Notes: a model not told the origin generated them from the sequence alone. DNA of 64,000 nucleotides from Magnolia sinica (GCF_029962835.1 NC_080577.1:620001-684000); one strand, 5' to 3'. Counted from the stretch's first letter, positions 34,416 through 46,959 are shown. Program-made: numbers and translations.

Positions 34416-36506
34416 ATGACTACCCATGAAGAAGAGCCGTCAGCTCTGCCAGCTCCTAAAGCATCAGCATCAACACCGGTACCGGCATCGGCGCCGACAC
34501 CTCCAGCAACTCCAACAGATTTGCCAGCTACTGTAGCGATAAATGAGATGGCCCAAAATCTCAAAACATTGCAGGAGCTATTACTTCGTCTAGTACCGGG
34601 CGTCATACCAAACATGCAGGCAACACAACCCAGTGTGTAAAACAGCTTAATCCAACAAACTCGTCTTACTTTCTCCCTCATTCATCCAGTAAATCATGTT
34701 CTCCCTCTTCATGCAGAATCAGCCCAACATACAAACGGGAGTAACCCTCCCACACATCTTCCTCCTAATAAGATATCCAATCAATTTCAAGGGGCAAAAC
34801 CCCTCTCGACCGGTCCCTCCGAAATTGAAGAGCTCTGAGAGCAATTACAAGATATGCAAAGGAAGCTACGGAAGCAGCAGGGGATGGATCTCCCATCTAC
34901 CAAGTTCAGGGATCTTTGTCCCTTCCCTGATGCAATGGTACCTCAAGACTTCAAGGGTACGGGGTGTTCTATGGACCATTTTAGAGCATTTTGTGGAGAG
35001 CTTAATACTATGGCAGGTAATGACGGAGCATTGATCCATTTGTTTCAAAAATCCTTGAAAGGCGATGCGTTAGATTGGTACACATCATTAAACTACCAGC
35101 AAATTAAAACTTGGGAACAACTTTCCCAAGCTTTCATTGATCGTTTTGTGTACAATCTTACTGTAGCACTCAAAAGGACGGATCTTGCTGCCTTAAGGCA
35201 GAGGAATGATGAGTCATTATCAACTTATGTTTGACGGTGGCGGGCCATGGCCACTAGAATGAAAACATTCATTGATGACGAGGAGCAAATCTACATGATC
35301 ATCCGCTCAGCAAACCCGAGTATCTTTGGATACCTCATCTCGTATCCATATGCCAACTTTAGCCAACTCATTTACGCCGGGAAACAAGTCGAAGCCGGAA
35401 TAAGGGGTGGGACAATCTCCCCCTGGTGGCCTCATCAGGCCTCCCCAGTACAACGGATAGTGGAAGGAAGACTTAGTAGATAAGAGAATGATAACAGAAG
35501 TGTTCCTGACGTCCATCCAATAGAATGAGACAATCTTGTCGCCTCTACCCAAGGTGTTCAATTCGCACCTCAAGAGGGACAATGACAACAACAACAGCAA
35601 AGGGAGATTCCTCAATACCCCAATCATGGTCAACAGATTATTATGGCCCGGGAACCTAGGAAGTTTACACTAATAGCCCAAACTTACAGTGAGATACTAG
35701 TCACGCTAGTCCAAAGGCAAATATTTACACCGCTACTGCATAGGCTCCCCTCAAATCCTCTGCCACCACATTATAATAAGAATGAGTACTGTACATACCA
35801 CTAATCCCGAGGCTATACAACAGACCATTGTTTCACCCTGAAACATGTGGTCCAAGATCTGATTGATAACCAAACGATTGTGGTTACCTCTCCTACTGTT
35901 ACCACCACCAATTATACCCTCCAGAATCCCCTACCACCGTATCAAGTATGCCCTAGTTCATCAGGAACCCTTATTAACAATATCAGTCAAGGAGAGCCAC
36001 CCCTGGTCAATCCAGTCCAATGCATCCATTCAATCACTGCCAGCCCAATAACAATACCCCCAAGTCTACAAGGGGCACATCCTGTTAGTCCAATCTATTC
36101 GCTTTCAAATATGCAACGGGCATCTCCTGCCATCCCAATAACAATACCCCCAAGTCTACAAGGGGCACATCCTGCCAGTCCAATCTATTCACTCTCAAAT
36201 ATGCAACAGGCATCTCCAGCCAGTCCAGTCTTCATGCCCCCAAGTCTGCACGGGGCACACCTTGCCAATCCAATCTCTTCACTCTTAATTATGTAAGGGG
36301 CATCTCCATCCAGTCCAATCTCTATGCCCCCAAGTCTACAAGAGCCACTACTAATCAATCTAGTCTATACATCCTTTGCCTCGCAAGGGGCACCACCTGT
36401 CTATCTAGCCCCTACTCCAACCCTCGTGATCCAAGAAAATGCTCCTTCTCCGATCAACATACCACATGCCCTAGTAAAATCAGGGCCCAACTTCAATCAT
36501 GTGTAA
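34416..36506 (+). pseudogene. Gypsy gag, broken by stop codons
   Basis: One frame runs from ATG 34416, interrupted by stops at 34638, 34836, 35232 and 35481 and further ones beyond. The N-terminus is Ala/Pro/Thr-rich. The capsid-like core at about 34880-35480 has KFRDLCPFPDAMVPQDF, GDALDWYTSL and WEQLSQAFIDRF, a typical Retrotrans_gag pattern. A zinc-knuckle-like block (TTDHCFTLKH) lies near 35815-35850. A Pro/Ser-rich repeat region follows. The stops look like simple point changes, since the frame continues after each. The product would form the particle shell of the element; this copy cannot make it. Confidence 0.8.
36030..36390 (+). repeat. Four 90-bp tandem repeats inside the gag region
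   Basis: The word CAAGTCTACAAGGGGCA recurs at 36061, 36151, 36241 (one change) and 36331 (changed at the end), exactly 90 bases apart. Each unit would code 30 residues around PPSLQGAHPASPIYSLSNM. The exact multiple of three suggests the repeat grew while the frame was under selection. Confidence 0.9.
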
Positions 36507-36639
36507 CTTTATAAGAAGGACATTCTGGTACTTAAAAGGATTTACCTAGCTCCACTCAGTCTTCAATCGTTCAAGAGAAGAGTCTAGGACGAGTGGTTCC
36601 CGCTTCTAGGAGAAAGGTCGAGGAAGAGATTAACGTCGA

Positions 36640-38520
36640 GATCTTGATTAGCTTTAAAGCATTAGGCATCACTTTTCAGGTCTTTGACATCATAGCTTCA
36701 TTTCATCTCCTCCCTAATCGGTCTTGGATCCATAGAGTCAAGGCTCTCTCTTCAACTCTACACTAAAAGGCCAAGTACATATTCAGGGACAAGGCGCTGG
36801 CCATTCTGGATGATCCCGAACAAACCTTTCTGATAAAATCAGCCGACCGTCAAGAGCTAGATATCCTGATCATAGACATACAATGCTCTGATGAGGATAT
36901 CCCAAACTATAGTCTCGAGTTTGAGACTGTGAATTGCATGCCGCTTGCATATCCCATCGGATCAAACTATGTCTTCACTTCAGTCGAGCACCAACATTTT
37001 TATTATCAGCTCGAATATCAAGAAAATGCAGGCGTGACAGGATTGGAATATCTACCTCCTATGGGTGAGATAGCAAAGCACAAATGCATCGGAGGAGAGC
37101 AAACTCTGCAAGAGGAGGATGATCCCTTCATCCACGCATCAATCAGATCCTTCAAAGAGGGGATCATCTATTCCGTTGGCAGGCCAAGATCCACCGTGAA
37201 GGATCAAATGAGCAAAATGAGCCCAACTGGGCTGTTTAAAAATGACTTGGGCAAGGGGCAAGAATTTTCCCTGATTGACTGGAGCCTAGTCTGGGTCCCA
37301 CCTGAGCAGGAAGATCCAAAGACTCACAATGCATCGGGGATGAGCTGAGAAAAGTGACATCCAACACCAACTCAGAGTCCAATCCCAAACTCATCACGAC
37401 ATTTGGGCACGACAATGAGGGCCCACCTACTGATCCGTCTAGCCCTTCCTCCTAAGGGGAGGGAGTACAGGGCAATAGTGAGTTCGCAATCCCCAAGACG
37501 GCACAATAAAAGAAAATAATGTTTGGCTCTTTAAGTCGAATCAGGCAATCCATGATTCACATTGCCGTCTTTCTAAATAAAAAATAAAAAAAATCAAAAA
37601 ATTCTTAAAAAGCCAAAAACACAGGATATTTCCGAAACATAAAAAAAAAATCATATACTTGTCAAAATCCAAAAAAAAATCAAAAAAATCAAAAAGCCAA
37701 AAACATTAGATATTTTCAAAATGCTAAAAAATTCAGATACTTGTCAAAATCCAAAAACAACAGAAATTTCTTAAAACACAAAAACAATAGAAAATCTTTC
37801 AAAACTCACAAGTAATAATATGCCAAATGCGTCTGTTACAAAACCCGAGTTTAAAGTCGACTCATATGATTTCAATCTAGAGTTATACTTCAAAGTCATG
37901 GGTTTGAACGAAGCCCAGGATAGGGAAAATGATGATCCAACTCTCAAGCTAGAGGATTCCCTCAGAAGCTCGAAACAAAGGTCAATGTCATCACGGATGA
38001 ATTTGAAGATGTGAACTTGGATCCCTTGAGCTCTCTAGAACAGTACGCATCAAGAGATCCTCGCCTCCTGAATACAAGCAAACAATGACAGAATTCCTGA
38101 GCCCCGGGGCTATCTAACTTTAGGTTCTTCTATGGAGCCTTACTCAGATCAAATGAAGAACCAATCATACATCATCTGTTATGAAGCCTGAAGTCAAACC
38201 CATCAAGCAAAGTTGTCAAGATCATGTATGAAGTCTACAATGGAGTCCACAACTTGCGCGTAAAGGAACATGCAATGTCCAAGAAGAACTTGTGATGAAC
38301 GATGGAGATAAGCTATTGCAGCATGTCAGGAAATGCTTCAAATATTCAAAGCTTGCATAACGGATCCATGTGCATGCTTCGAGTCTTTATAACTTATTAA
38401 CACTCTAGCCCTTCTTCATTATGGGGTGTAGACATCATCGAAAGAATGAAGCTAAAGGCATCCAAAGGTCATGAGTATATTTTCGTGTCAGACAAAAGCG
38501 GGCGGCAACAACATCTTACA
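36640..38520 (+). pseudogene. Gypsy pol remnant (protease-like and integrase scraps)
   Basis: Near 36690-36830 the translation FDIIASFHLL followed by NRSWIHRVKALSSTLH resembles the end of a plant Gypsy aspartic protease. Frames at 36929-37348 and 37820-38014 match inter-domain sequence only vaguely. Near 38340-38480, across stops, there is RIHVHASSLYNL followed by WGVDIIERMKLKASKGHEY, which recalls the start of an integrase core. Reverse transcriptase and RNase H should lie between and are absent. At 37560-37810 there is an A-rich, internally repetitive stretch (CAAAATCCAAAAA words). Confidence 0.6.
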
Positions 38521-39253
38521 TCATCGGTACGAATGAAAAAGAAGTCAAGGAAAATGATTGGTAGTAAGCTCGATACAACCAACTACATCTCGCAACATAA
38601 AACATACGACGATCGCTAAGACCAACGACAAGCAAGTCTGAAAGAAAGGTTAGCAACATAGTAATCATGCACATCTTATCATTGCGCCTACTAGATCCAG
38701 GGGGCAACTCCAGGCTATCCTGAGACGGTCCGCTGATCATTCGCGAGGTTCTTTTGGAGGTACCTTTCGTCTCAACATCATTAGGGACAAAGATCTTCTA
38801 GAGCCCATCAACGCCGACAACATGAATATTTATCATGGGTAATCCTACCTGACTATGCCAACAACCACAATCATAAAGCTAAAGTCAAACGACAAGAGGT
38901 TAGCATCCTGAGATACATTCCATCATCATTCCTTCCTTCCAATAAGTGTTTCAAAAAAAATAAAAATTAAGGGTTCAAAAAAAGTTTTTTAAAAAAATGG
39001 ACGAATAAAGCGCGCAGTCCAAAAAAAGAAGAAAAAAGAAAAGAAAAGAAGAGTCGAACCCAATGAGTGAGAACACAAGTCACCAACTCATTTCCCCTCA
39101 AGATAGTTTAACCCAATGTCAACAGCTTCACGATCGTCATTGAAGACAAAGTCAGGCAGCTCACCAGTCAGCAGGCAAAGAATGGAGTCTAACCTCCTGC
39201 CTCTGTACAAGAAAAGGAGAAAAAAAAGTAACGTGCCTAAGCAAAACGGGCGA

Positions 39254-39475
39254 GGTGAAAACCCGAAAGGGCGCCTCGAGTAAAAACAACGGACATATAG
39301 CGAACTTGGTGAAAACCTAAACAGGCACCAAGGGTAAAAAGAGCACAGCTTCCAAGGGGTAGGCAAGAGCAAAAACTCAGAATATGGTGAAAATCTGAAA
39401 AGATGCCATGGGCAAAAATGATGAGGAAGCCGGTCGTGGTGAAAACCTGAAAAGGTGCTACGAGCAAAAATGGTT
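39254..39475 (+). repeat. Four GGTGAAAACC boxes in the Gypsy 3' region
   Basis: GGTGAAAAYCYGAAA-type boxes at about 39254, 39308, 39385 and 39438 are each followed by a GCC/GCY core and a run such as GGGTAAAAA. Spacing alternates at about 54, 77 and 53 bases. Non-coding. Confidence 0.8.
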
Positions 39476-39845
39476 AGAAAAAAAAAGGGTAGGAACAGGA
39501 GAAGCCAAGGTAACAAGCAAAGTGAAGAAGCACAAGGAAAAGATAAGTCCCGGATCAGAATTCTGTCAGACTCTACCCAAATCCAAGGGACATGTCCTAG
39601 TATGTGCTACTCTCAGGGAATTGGGATCCATAGTAAACAACTCAAAATACCGGATTCGACGTGGGCTGAGCCTAATATTCTAATTCCACCATCCAAGTAC
39701 AAGCTCAAATGCAAGCAAACATTGACAAATTTGGCACAAAAATTCTTTTAAAACATCTTTTTTACAAGTATATTGTCTTCCTTCCTTTACAAGAACAAAA
39801 ATAAAAACATACATGCATATACAGGACAAACAACTAACAAAGTCG

Positions 39846-40460
39846 GGGATCCACAAGGCTCACAAGTTCAAAGCCCACAAGGCCCACAAGTTCAAAGCCC
39901 CAAAGGCCCACATTTCAAAACTCACAAGGCCCACAAGTTCAAAGCCCCAGATGCCCACATTTCAAAACCCACGAGGCACATATTTTAAAGCCCCAGAGGC
40001 CCACATTTCAAAACTTACGAGGCCCACATTTCAAAGCCCCAAAGGCCCACGTCTCAAAGCCCACGAGGCCCACATTTTAAAGCCCCAAAGGCCTACAACT
40101 CAAAGCCCACAAGGCCCACAAGTTCAAAGCCCACAAGGCCCACATTTCAAAGCCCCCGGAGGCCCACATCTCCAAGCCCACAAGGCCCATAAGTTCAAAG
40201 CCCAAGAGGCCCACATTTCAAAGTTCACAAGGCCCACAAGTTCAAAGCCCCAGAGGCCCACATTTCAAAACCCACAAGGCCCACAAGTTCAAAAGGCCCA
40301 TATGTTAAAAGCCCACCAAGCCCATTGTTCAAAAGCCTATGGTTCAAAGCCCATGTTTTCAAGCCCATTTCCTCGGCCCACATATCCAAAGCAAGGCCCA
40401 CTACACAAACCCGATATCAAGGCCCATGGTCCTAGGCCCACATGTCCAAATTAGGCCCAT
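39846..40460 (+). repeat. 23-24-bp minisatellite (AGGCCCACAAGTTCAAAGCC)
   Basis: About 25 degenerate units alternate between AGGCCCACAAGTTCAAAGCC and AGGCCCACATTTCAAAGCC. A continuous frame of 213 codons (39813-40454) runs through it with repeated KAHKFKAP and AHISKP. This is probably a by-product of repeat length rather than a real protein. It lies between the pol remnant and the 3' LTR. Confidence 0.92.
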
Positions 40461-41130
40461 GTTCCCTAATTGCCCCATTAATTCATTAGTGGAGGCCATC
40501 TGGCTATTCAATCCAGATCATTGTATAATAAAAACCGGACGACGACACCCTCCCGCGAGATTGGATGGATCTTTGAAAAATCCAAAAATATTTCAACCGT
40601 TAACCCCGCCAGCTCATCAGTGGAGGCAACGCAACTGTTTACTTGTGCAAATAAAAACCGAACAACGACGCCCACCCACAAGATCAAACGGATATTTTTA
40701 AAAAAATCTAAAAGTATTTTCAAATAAAATCCCTAAGGAGTTTAGCTCCATATAGGATAATTTTCAAACAAATTTTTTTCAGAAAACGCATGTAGCATGC
40801 AGTACACTGAGGAATCTTCCATATTCTCCAGTTGCGATCAGTACAAATATCTAAATAAGATCCGATCTCTCAGTTTCCCCAAAGGATGATTGAATCCGTA
40901 CATGATACATGTACGATTAGCCTGATTTCTATATCTGGATAGTCATACGGATGCTAGTAAAAATGATTGGATCTATCTCTAGAAAGAATAATCAAACTCG
41001 AAAGGATAACAATCCATTATAACCAAAGTATCAGAATCAGCAGACTGCATGGCAAAGGATTACCTGCACATACCTAGTCCGGGATGTTCATAAAATTTGA
41101 TCGAGTCTAAGTCGGCGTAGTGAGTTCCCT

Positions 41131-41362
41131 GTAAGGCCACACCAACGCGCAGGGCAGCTAACCACTTTGATAATCAAATGGATCGAATACACCTAAGGTG
41201 ATTACATATCAAATGAACGATAGACCAGACAGTACGAGAATTCTCGTAAAGCCGCACCAACGCGCAGAGGCCCTACTTTTCAGACTTACCCTCCAATGTT
41301 ATTAACAATCTGACGTGTTACAGTTGTGGTTGGTGACCCGTAATGCAGCGCCAACGCGCAGG
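41131..41362 (+). repeat. Three CACCAACGCGCAG boxes before the 3' LTR
   Basis: Near-identical 23-base boxes occur at 41131-41153, 41246-41268 and 41340-41362. The shared core is GTAARGCMRCRCCAACGCGCAG-like, and the sequence between boxes is unrelated. Confidence 0.85.
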
Positions 41363-41532
41363 GACAATCACAACATTTTTCTCAACCCTCATGATATGTG
41401 CAAGTCATCTCTTTTCCAAACAGTCGACTGATAATGATACAATGACAAGCAACAGATTCGAATTACTATCTTTTCTGACTAGAAGGGTGGGGTGTCCACT
41501 CGCTTTGGCCTTCGATTGCTCGCAACTTTGGC

Positions 41533-41543
41533 CAAAGAGGGGC
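41533..41543 (+). other. Polypurine tract of the Gypsy element
   Basis: CAAAGAGGGGC lies just before the right LTR (41547), the expected site for plus-strand DNA priming. Confidence 0.65.
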
Positions 41544-41546
41544 ATC

Positions 41547-43112
41547 AGTAGACACCCCACCCAAGCTAACATCTTGAAAAAGCTAAGACAATCCGGGAAC
41601 CATGATCATATCATAAACCAAACCCTGATCCGAACCAAACCCTAATCTAAACCAAACCCTAATCCCAGCCTTAACCCTAACCCTAGCCTAACCACAGCCT
41701 AAACCCTAACCCTAGCCAAGACCCTGATCCAAACCCTAATCAAACATAAGCCATCACGAGCCATCATTCAAGCCAAAGCATACCCAAACCTTCACCCACA
41801 ATGAACCCATTTCTCGGGCTATTTTCGGGTAACAATCGAGCCAATTTTAAGTCATTTTTAAGCCAAATATCCAAAACGGACTTTGTTTCGCTCTCAGGAC
41901 CCAAAAAAGGACCCACCGACTAAATTTTGAGAGAAACTGTACCCGAGCGGTAGTTTGACTACCACAGGCGGTAGTCAAATTACTGCTTCCTCTCAAAAAA
42001 ATGTGCGCGAAGCCAGCCACACTGCCACTCGCCGAATGCGTGTGTCCTCCGAGCAATAGCTGTCGCTTAGCTCGAAAGTCAATTTTCCTATGAATTTACC
42101 CCTCTAGGCTTTACTATTTACCATTTTACCAACCCTAAGAGCCAATGGGAATGCGCCACGTGGCACTTCTCTCTCCTCAACCACTCACAAGCTGCCATGT
42201 CATCCTTTTAACCCTTACCTACCTACCATTTACCAAAGGACCATTGGAGAAGGCTATAAATAGCCCTCTCCTCCTCTCATTTTAACAACAACAACAACTT
42301 CTCATTTCTAAAGCTGAGAGAGAGAGAGAGGGAGGTAGGGAGGGAGGAAGAGAGCGAGGGTGATAAAGAGCTCTCAAGCCTTCAAGTCTAGATTTTTCAG
42401 CTATCCCCTTAGCCTACTCCCTACCTTCCCAACCATCCTAATCCCCAAGTCTAGCCCGGATTGATCATGGCTCAGTCCATGTCTTAGCCTACTCAAAATC
42501 AAGCCAAAGATCCATTCATTTTATATACAAGCATTCATCATGACATCTATTCCCTTCTCAACCCCCCTGCTTCTCTAAATTTCTAGTGAACGTATGCTCT
42601 GTGACTTACCATACCTCGGATCCTGTCACATCAGAAATTCCTAATGATCTAGTCCACTTTTCTTTACCTTTTTGTATAAGCATCATCACATCCACCTTTT
42701 AGACACGTTGTTGAACGTATGTTTTGTGGCTTGCCGAAATGTCGGATCTTGTCGCATCAGAAATTCACGTGTGCCTAGTCCTACCTCGACCGCATCATTC
42801 ATTCCTTGAGATTTTCGTACCACACTAAGCAGAGACCGTACATTTGTGTGGGCAAAGAGGGTGCTTAACACCTTCCCTCTTTGTAACCGAGGTCCCTTAC
42901 CCGGAATCCCGGATCACGGACCAGGAATCAATCTAAGCTAGGAGAGTCTTTGGATTTCTCCAACCTTACATATTCTGCGGGTTCTAGCCGACTACGGGAT
43001 TTTGAGATTAATTGGCTAGTGGCGACTCTAACATTCACAAATCAGCCTAATCACCCCACCACCAAAAACATAACATACAAATCAGTGTGGGCGTTGATTT
43101 TCAGTGTTTACA
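41547..43112 (+). repeat. Right (3') LTR of the Gypsy element
   Basis: It is 1566 bp long and collinear with the left LTR, with scattered substitutions. It keeps the inverted repeat (41948-41984) and the TATA box (42254-42263). The second hairpin of the left LTR is missing and replaced by shorter unrelated sequence around 42012-42050. Confidence 0.9.
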
Positions 43113-43244
43113 CACCTATTCAATTCAATGGCACGTGCCGTGACTGAAACAATCAGGACAGACCACTCACCAAGTGGGCAACATTTTTATTAAACAAATG
43201 GATGGATAGAGTGGGAGAGATGAGCAACAATCTAAATTTAATGT

Positions 43245-45415
43245 ACACATGGTGTTCACATCCCAAGTATAGGGTTGTAATGTAGTAATAATCTTGGTAA
43301 GACCGAGGTCGAATCCACAAGGACTGAACCTTGTACATATTCTGAGAGTAACCAGAACTAGAACTAGAAGAAAATGTAATATAAATCAGGAAAATTAAAA
43401 GAGTAATGGTGAATAGATTAATTAAAAACTAATAAATTTAAAGGTGAGAAACTAGGGTGCCAATAATCAACTTGTGGAGATCAGGGAGATCTACGCTTGA
43501 TTCAAGAACACAACTAGACTTAGAGTCTCATCTTCATCCAGTTGGAGGATATAATGTTAAAAATCAAATCTGAACTTCATTTGATCCAGTTTTCAAGAGA
43601 TGAGAGGTATGAGAATTAGACTTGATTCCATTACAAGACCATGCCCATGAGACAAAGCAAACAATAGAGTTTGACCTATCCACATCTAATTTAAGGGAGT
43701 TATGAATGTTAGGAAAGGTTCCATCACCCAACCATGCCCATGAGACAATGGTGAACAACAGGGCTCCCACGTTTATAGTCCTTATAATGATCAGAACATG
43801 CTCAGAGCCATCGCAGATCTATTGTAATTTAAGTCACAATAAATCATTAAAGACTAAAAACATTCCATATAATCAAACTATAATCAAAGAGAGTTCATAA
43901 ACATGAATCAAAGCCGTAGAAAACACCCCATGACGCTACAAGCTTCACCTCTTAGCCCTAGCTAAGAAGTTTAGCCTGACATAATCATGCTAAACTCTTA
44001 AAAGAAAGAAATAAACCTAACTAAGAAGGAAAAAGGAAGGAGGAAGAAGGAAGAAGAAGGAAGAAGCCGACTACGACTCTCTCTCTCTCTACTTGGCTTC
44101 CACCATCCCAGGATCTGCCTCCACGGCTGCCTAGAGATGCCCTTTTCTCTCTCTCCCTTCTCTCTTTTATAAGCATAAGGAGGGTCGGTTGGCTGTGTGT
44201 AAGTCGGCTGGAAGTTTGCGTAAAAACATACGCAACAAGAGCCCTTGGGCGCAGCAAAAACGCAGATGACTTGCGTTTAGATGGATCTCGCAGGACAAAG
44301 AGTACTGAACTACACGTTCTGACTCCATGGTAGTGATCGTGGCTACCCTCTAGAGCTTACAGACAGTTCGGATTGACAAACCGAACTCAATCAGGATCAC
44401 AGAATGGCCCACAGCGGCTGGATTTCACGGACGTGCGTAAACCTTATGCAGGTTGCGCTGATGTGTTTAGTGGGCCCTACGGTGATGTTTTTAGTGAAAT
44501 TCACCCCGTTCATTGGATTCCTGGCAAAATTTCAGTCGGAAAGGAGTGGTTTTGGTCGAGTTTTGGTGCGGCCCATTGCATCAAATCAATTTGTCGTCCA
44601 TCCTGCATTTTCTGACGATCCACATGTGTATGGGCACATGGGGCCAAAAGGCCACCATAGCAAGGGTCATCCCCCCCCCCCGGAGTGAATGAACGATCCA
44701 GACAATCCAATGGACTGATAGGTGGGGCCCACTAGCAAAAGAACGATGGTTCGCGGTGGGTCCGCTATTTGAATTTGGAATTTTGAGGAAACTGGTCGAT
44801 CAGCGTGCGCTGACCAACCTTGAGTGTACTGGTGTATGGCCGGTGCACGTTCACATTGTGCACATGCAATGAACATGTGGGGTCCGTTGTGATGTTCGTG
44901 AGAAATCCGCTTCGTCCATCTATTTTAACACCCCATTTAAGGGGTTGAGATCAAAATTGAAGCATATTCAAGTATCAGATGGGCCCCAAATCGGTGAATT
45001 GTGGGCTGATCTGTCCGTTGGGCTACTTGTATAAGGATCCAATGGTTGAAATTCGACGTGTACGATTAATTTATGGTCCTCAAGTCAGATATAAATTTTT
45101 GACCCGAACAGATGGTGGGAACCCTGTGATCTTACATTCTTGATGATTTTCAGGCCTCTTTAGCGTGAATTGCTTGATTTTCTCGGATCTCTGGCATGTA
45201 AATTCTTCAATCTCGGTCCCCAGGGGTCCGTCTCTTGCCTCGGTGATTTCTGAGCGTTAAATCCATGCTTTTAGTATCTTTTTTCAGTCCAGGTTCCTAA
45301 TTCACCTTGCAACACAAACACGATTAAAATTGACCGTTAAACAATATCATGTTCATAAATTCAGGTAATAACCGGGGTCTAATATGCAATATTTGACCCT
45401 CGACACATGACCCAC
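43245..45415. repeat. Possible non-autonomous retroelement-derived block
   Basis: It starts near CCCAAGTATAGGGTTGTA and AAGACCGAGGTCGAATCC, a stretch I recall as highly repeated in angiosperm genomes. It ends near TAATATGCAATATTTGACCC. It includes a duplicated ACCATGCCCATGAGACAA (about 43640 and 43732), a (GAA)n-like run at 44035-44067 and C10 at about 44671. No protein motif is seen and the ends are not proven. Confidence 0.3.
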
Positions 45416-45419
45416 CGGA

Positions 45420-46905
45420 TAAGTGGAGCAAAATGATTTTTGGGTTAGTACCCCACTGATGAATGAACTTATCTCACTCACGCATGCAACTTTGGCATGT
45501 ATGACACCAGATCACTTATTAAATCCCTCCTCAAGTTCATCACCTCAGCATTTCTTGGAAAGGAAATGGTTACTAGGCTCATGTTGTGGGGAAATGATAC
45601 GATTGGCCATGAACAAGTGTAATAGGGTAGTAGACCAATCTAGAGGGGTAAGTGGAATCTTTAAATCATCATCATCATTATTATTTTTTTGGAAAAGTGA
45701 TTTTAGACTTTACTTGTCCATTAATTGGTTTAGTATTCTATCACGCTAGCTAGTTCATAGTCGGCTGTGTATCATTTTCCCTTGAGAAATGTTCACATAA
45801 AATCATTTATTTCCAGCTGCTAGCTAGCACGCGTGCCCCTTGTGTACATCTCACATCTGTGCAAAAGTTGGCATCACTATGCAAATCAGGATGAGACAAT
45901 CATTGGGTGGGCCACACCAATACACTGACGCATACCATCGACCGTCAATTTGTTTTGATGTTATTCCCCACTCGATGAGATGATCAGCATGACTTTAATA
46001 TCTAGTCGTGGTGTGGTCCACATTTTGCACGGATCAGATATGCCATACACACGTGAACAGGCACTGATCATATCTCTTAAATTATTCACTAATCATCATA
46101 ACAATTATATGAATATCAAAGGTGAGGTAGACAAATGTAACACTAAAGTAGCTTAGGGCAAGAAAAGGAGGCAACTATGGGAAACCTTCCCATGCTAGAA
46201 AGCCTAGAATAGTTGGGCGGCATGAGAAAGTTGAAAAGAAAAAAAGCTAAGCTTGCCATTTCAAGTGGCCCACCATTGACAGGAGGGGCCATTTATGTGT
46301 ACGCGCGATAGTTGTTGGTCAAAAAGACATTAGGATGCATTATAACCACTAGAAATGGTAGATAGAATCACTAAGCATGATTTTAAAAATAATAATAATA
46401 ATAATAATAACAAAGCAGCCTAACTCTCCCCCCGTGAAAAGTAGCAAGGCACATGGATGCCCATCTTTTCATATCATTTCAGTGAAAGCTTCCTCCCTCC
46501 ATTCACAACTTCAAATAAATAATCACCATTGGTTGTTCTTTAGTGCCAGTACGTCTATCATGTGTTCACACCATTGCCCATTGCTGTGATGCCTCACACT
46601 AGATTCACCGGAATCTGGTCTAGCTTTGATAAGGTAGCAGTGGATCTTTCCTGCACTATTCATGTTTACATTCGCAATGGACTGTACCACCTTATACTAC
46701 TTTAGGTTTTGTCTTTCAGCCGAACCCGGCCTGATAAGTGTAGCCTAAGCACTATGAGAAGCAAGTAATGTTCGTCAATCAACGCCTGATCTGATGCCAC
46801 CAAATAAGTTAATTCTTCCGCTTAAGTTACTTTGATAAGTATTGTTATAAAAGTAACTTACACACTAAAAACTATTTATCTCGATAAGTATTAAAATAAA
46901 TAATA

Positions 46906-46936
<31 letters not shown>

Positions 46937-46955
46937 AAACTTTTCAACTTCTTTT
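45420..46955. other. Intergenic, no gene seen
   Basis: Contains partial CCGTCCATCC-type words (GTGGTGTGGTCCACATTTTG near 46010), an (AAT)n run at 46388-46410 and another at 46896-46931. No coding region. Confidence 0.35.
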
Positions 46956-46959
46956 CTCA

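Larger units (their letters stand above)
32620..43112 (+). mobile_element. Decayed Ty3/Gypsy LTR retrotransposon
   Basis: Two LTRs (32620-34233 and 41547-43112) flank about 7.3 kb. The LTRs begin TGTAGACACC (the right copy has one base change) and end GTGTCTACA or GTGTTTACA. A primer site at 34237-34254 follows the left LTR after GAA, and a purine tract CAAAGAGGGGC at 41533-41543 precedes the right one. The flanks TACCT and CACCT look like a 5-bp target duplication with one change. The interior holds a gag frame broken by stops, a protease-like remnant, a scrap of integrase and several tandem repeats. No reverse transcriptase or RNase H motif was found. The order of parts indicates Ty3/Gypsy, perhaps a Tat/Ogre-like lineage; the lineage is a guess. 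It cannot transpose on its own. Confidence 0.88.

Noticed and set aside
36030-36390. CRISPR-like spaced repeats
   Set aside because: The units are contiguous 90-bp coding repeats in a plant retrotransposon, with no unique spacers and no cas genes.
39813-40454. 213-codon reading frame as a protein-coding gene
   Set aside because: It runs through a 23-24-bp minisatellite and encodes only repeats of the unit; no domain is seen and it lies in the non-coding 3' part of a dead element.
44404-44688. 94-codon plus-strand frame in the repeat block
   Set aside because: Overlapping frames on both strands, no domain, and it lies within probable retroelement-derived DNA.
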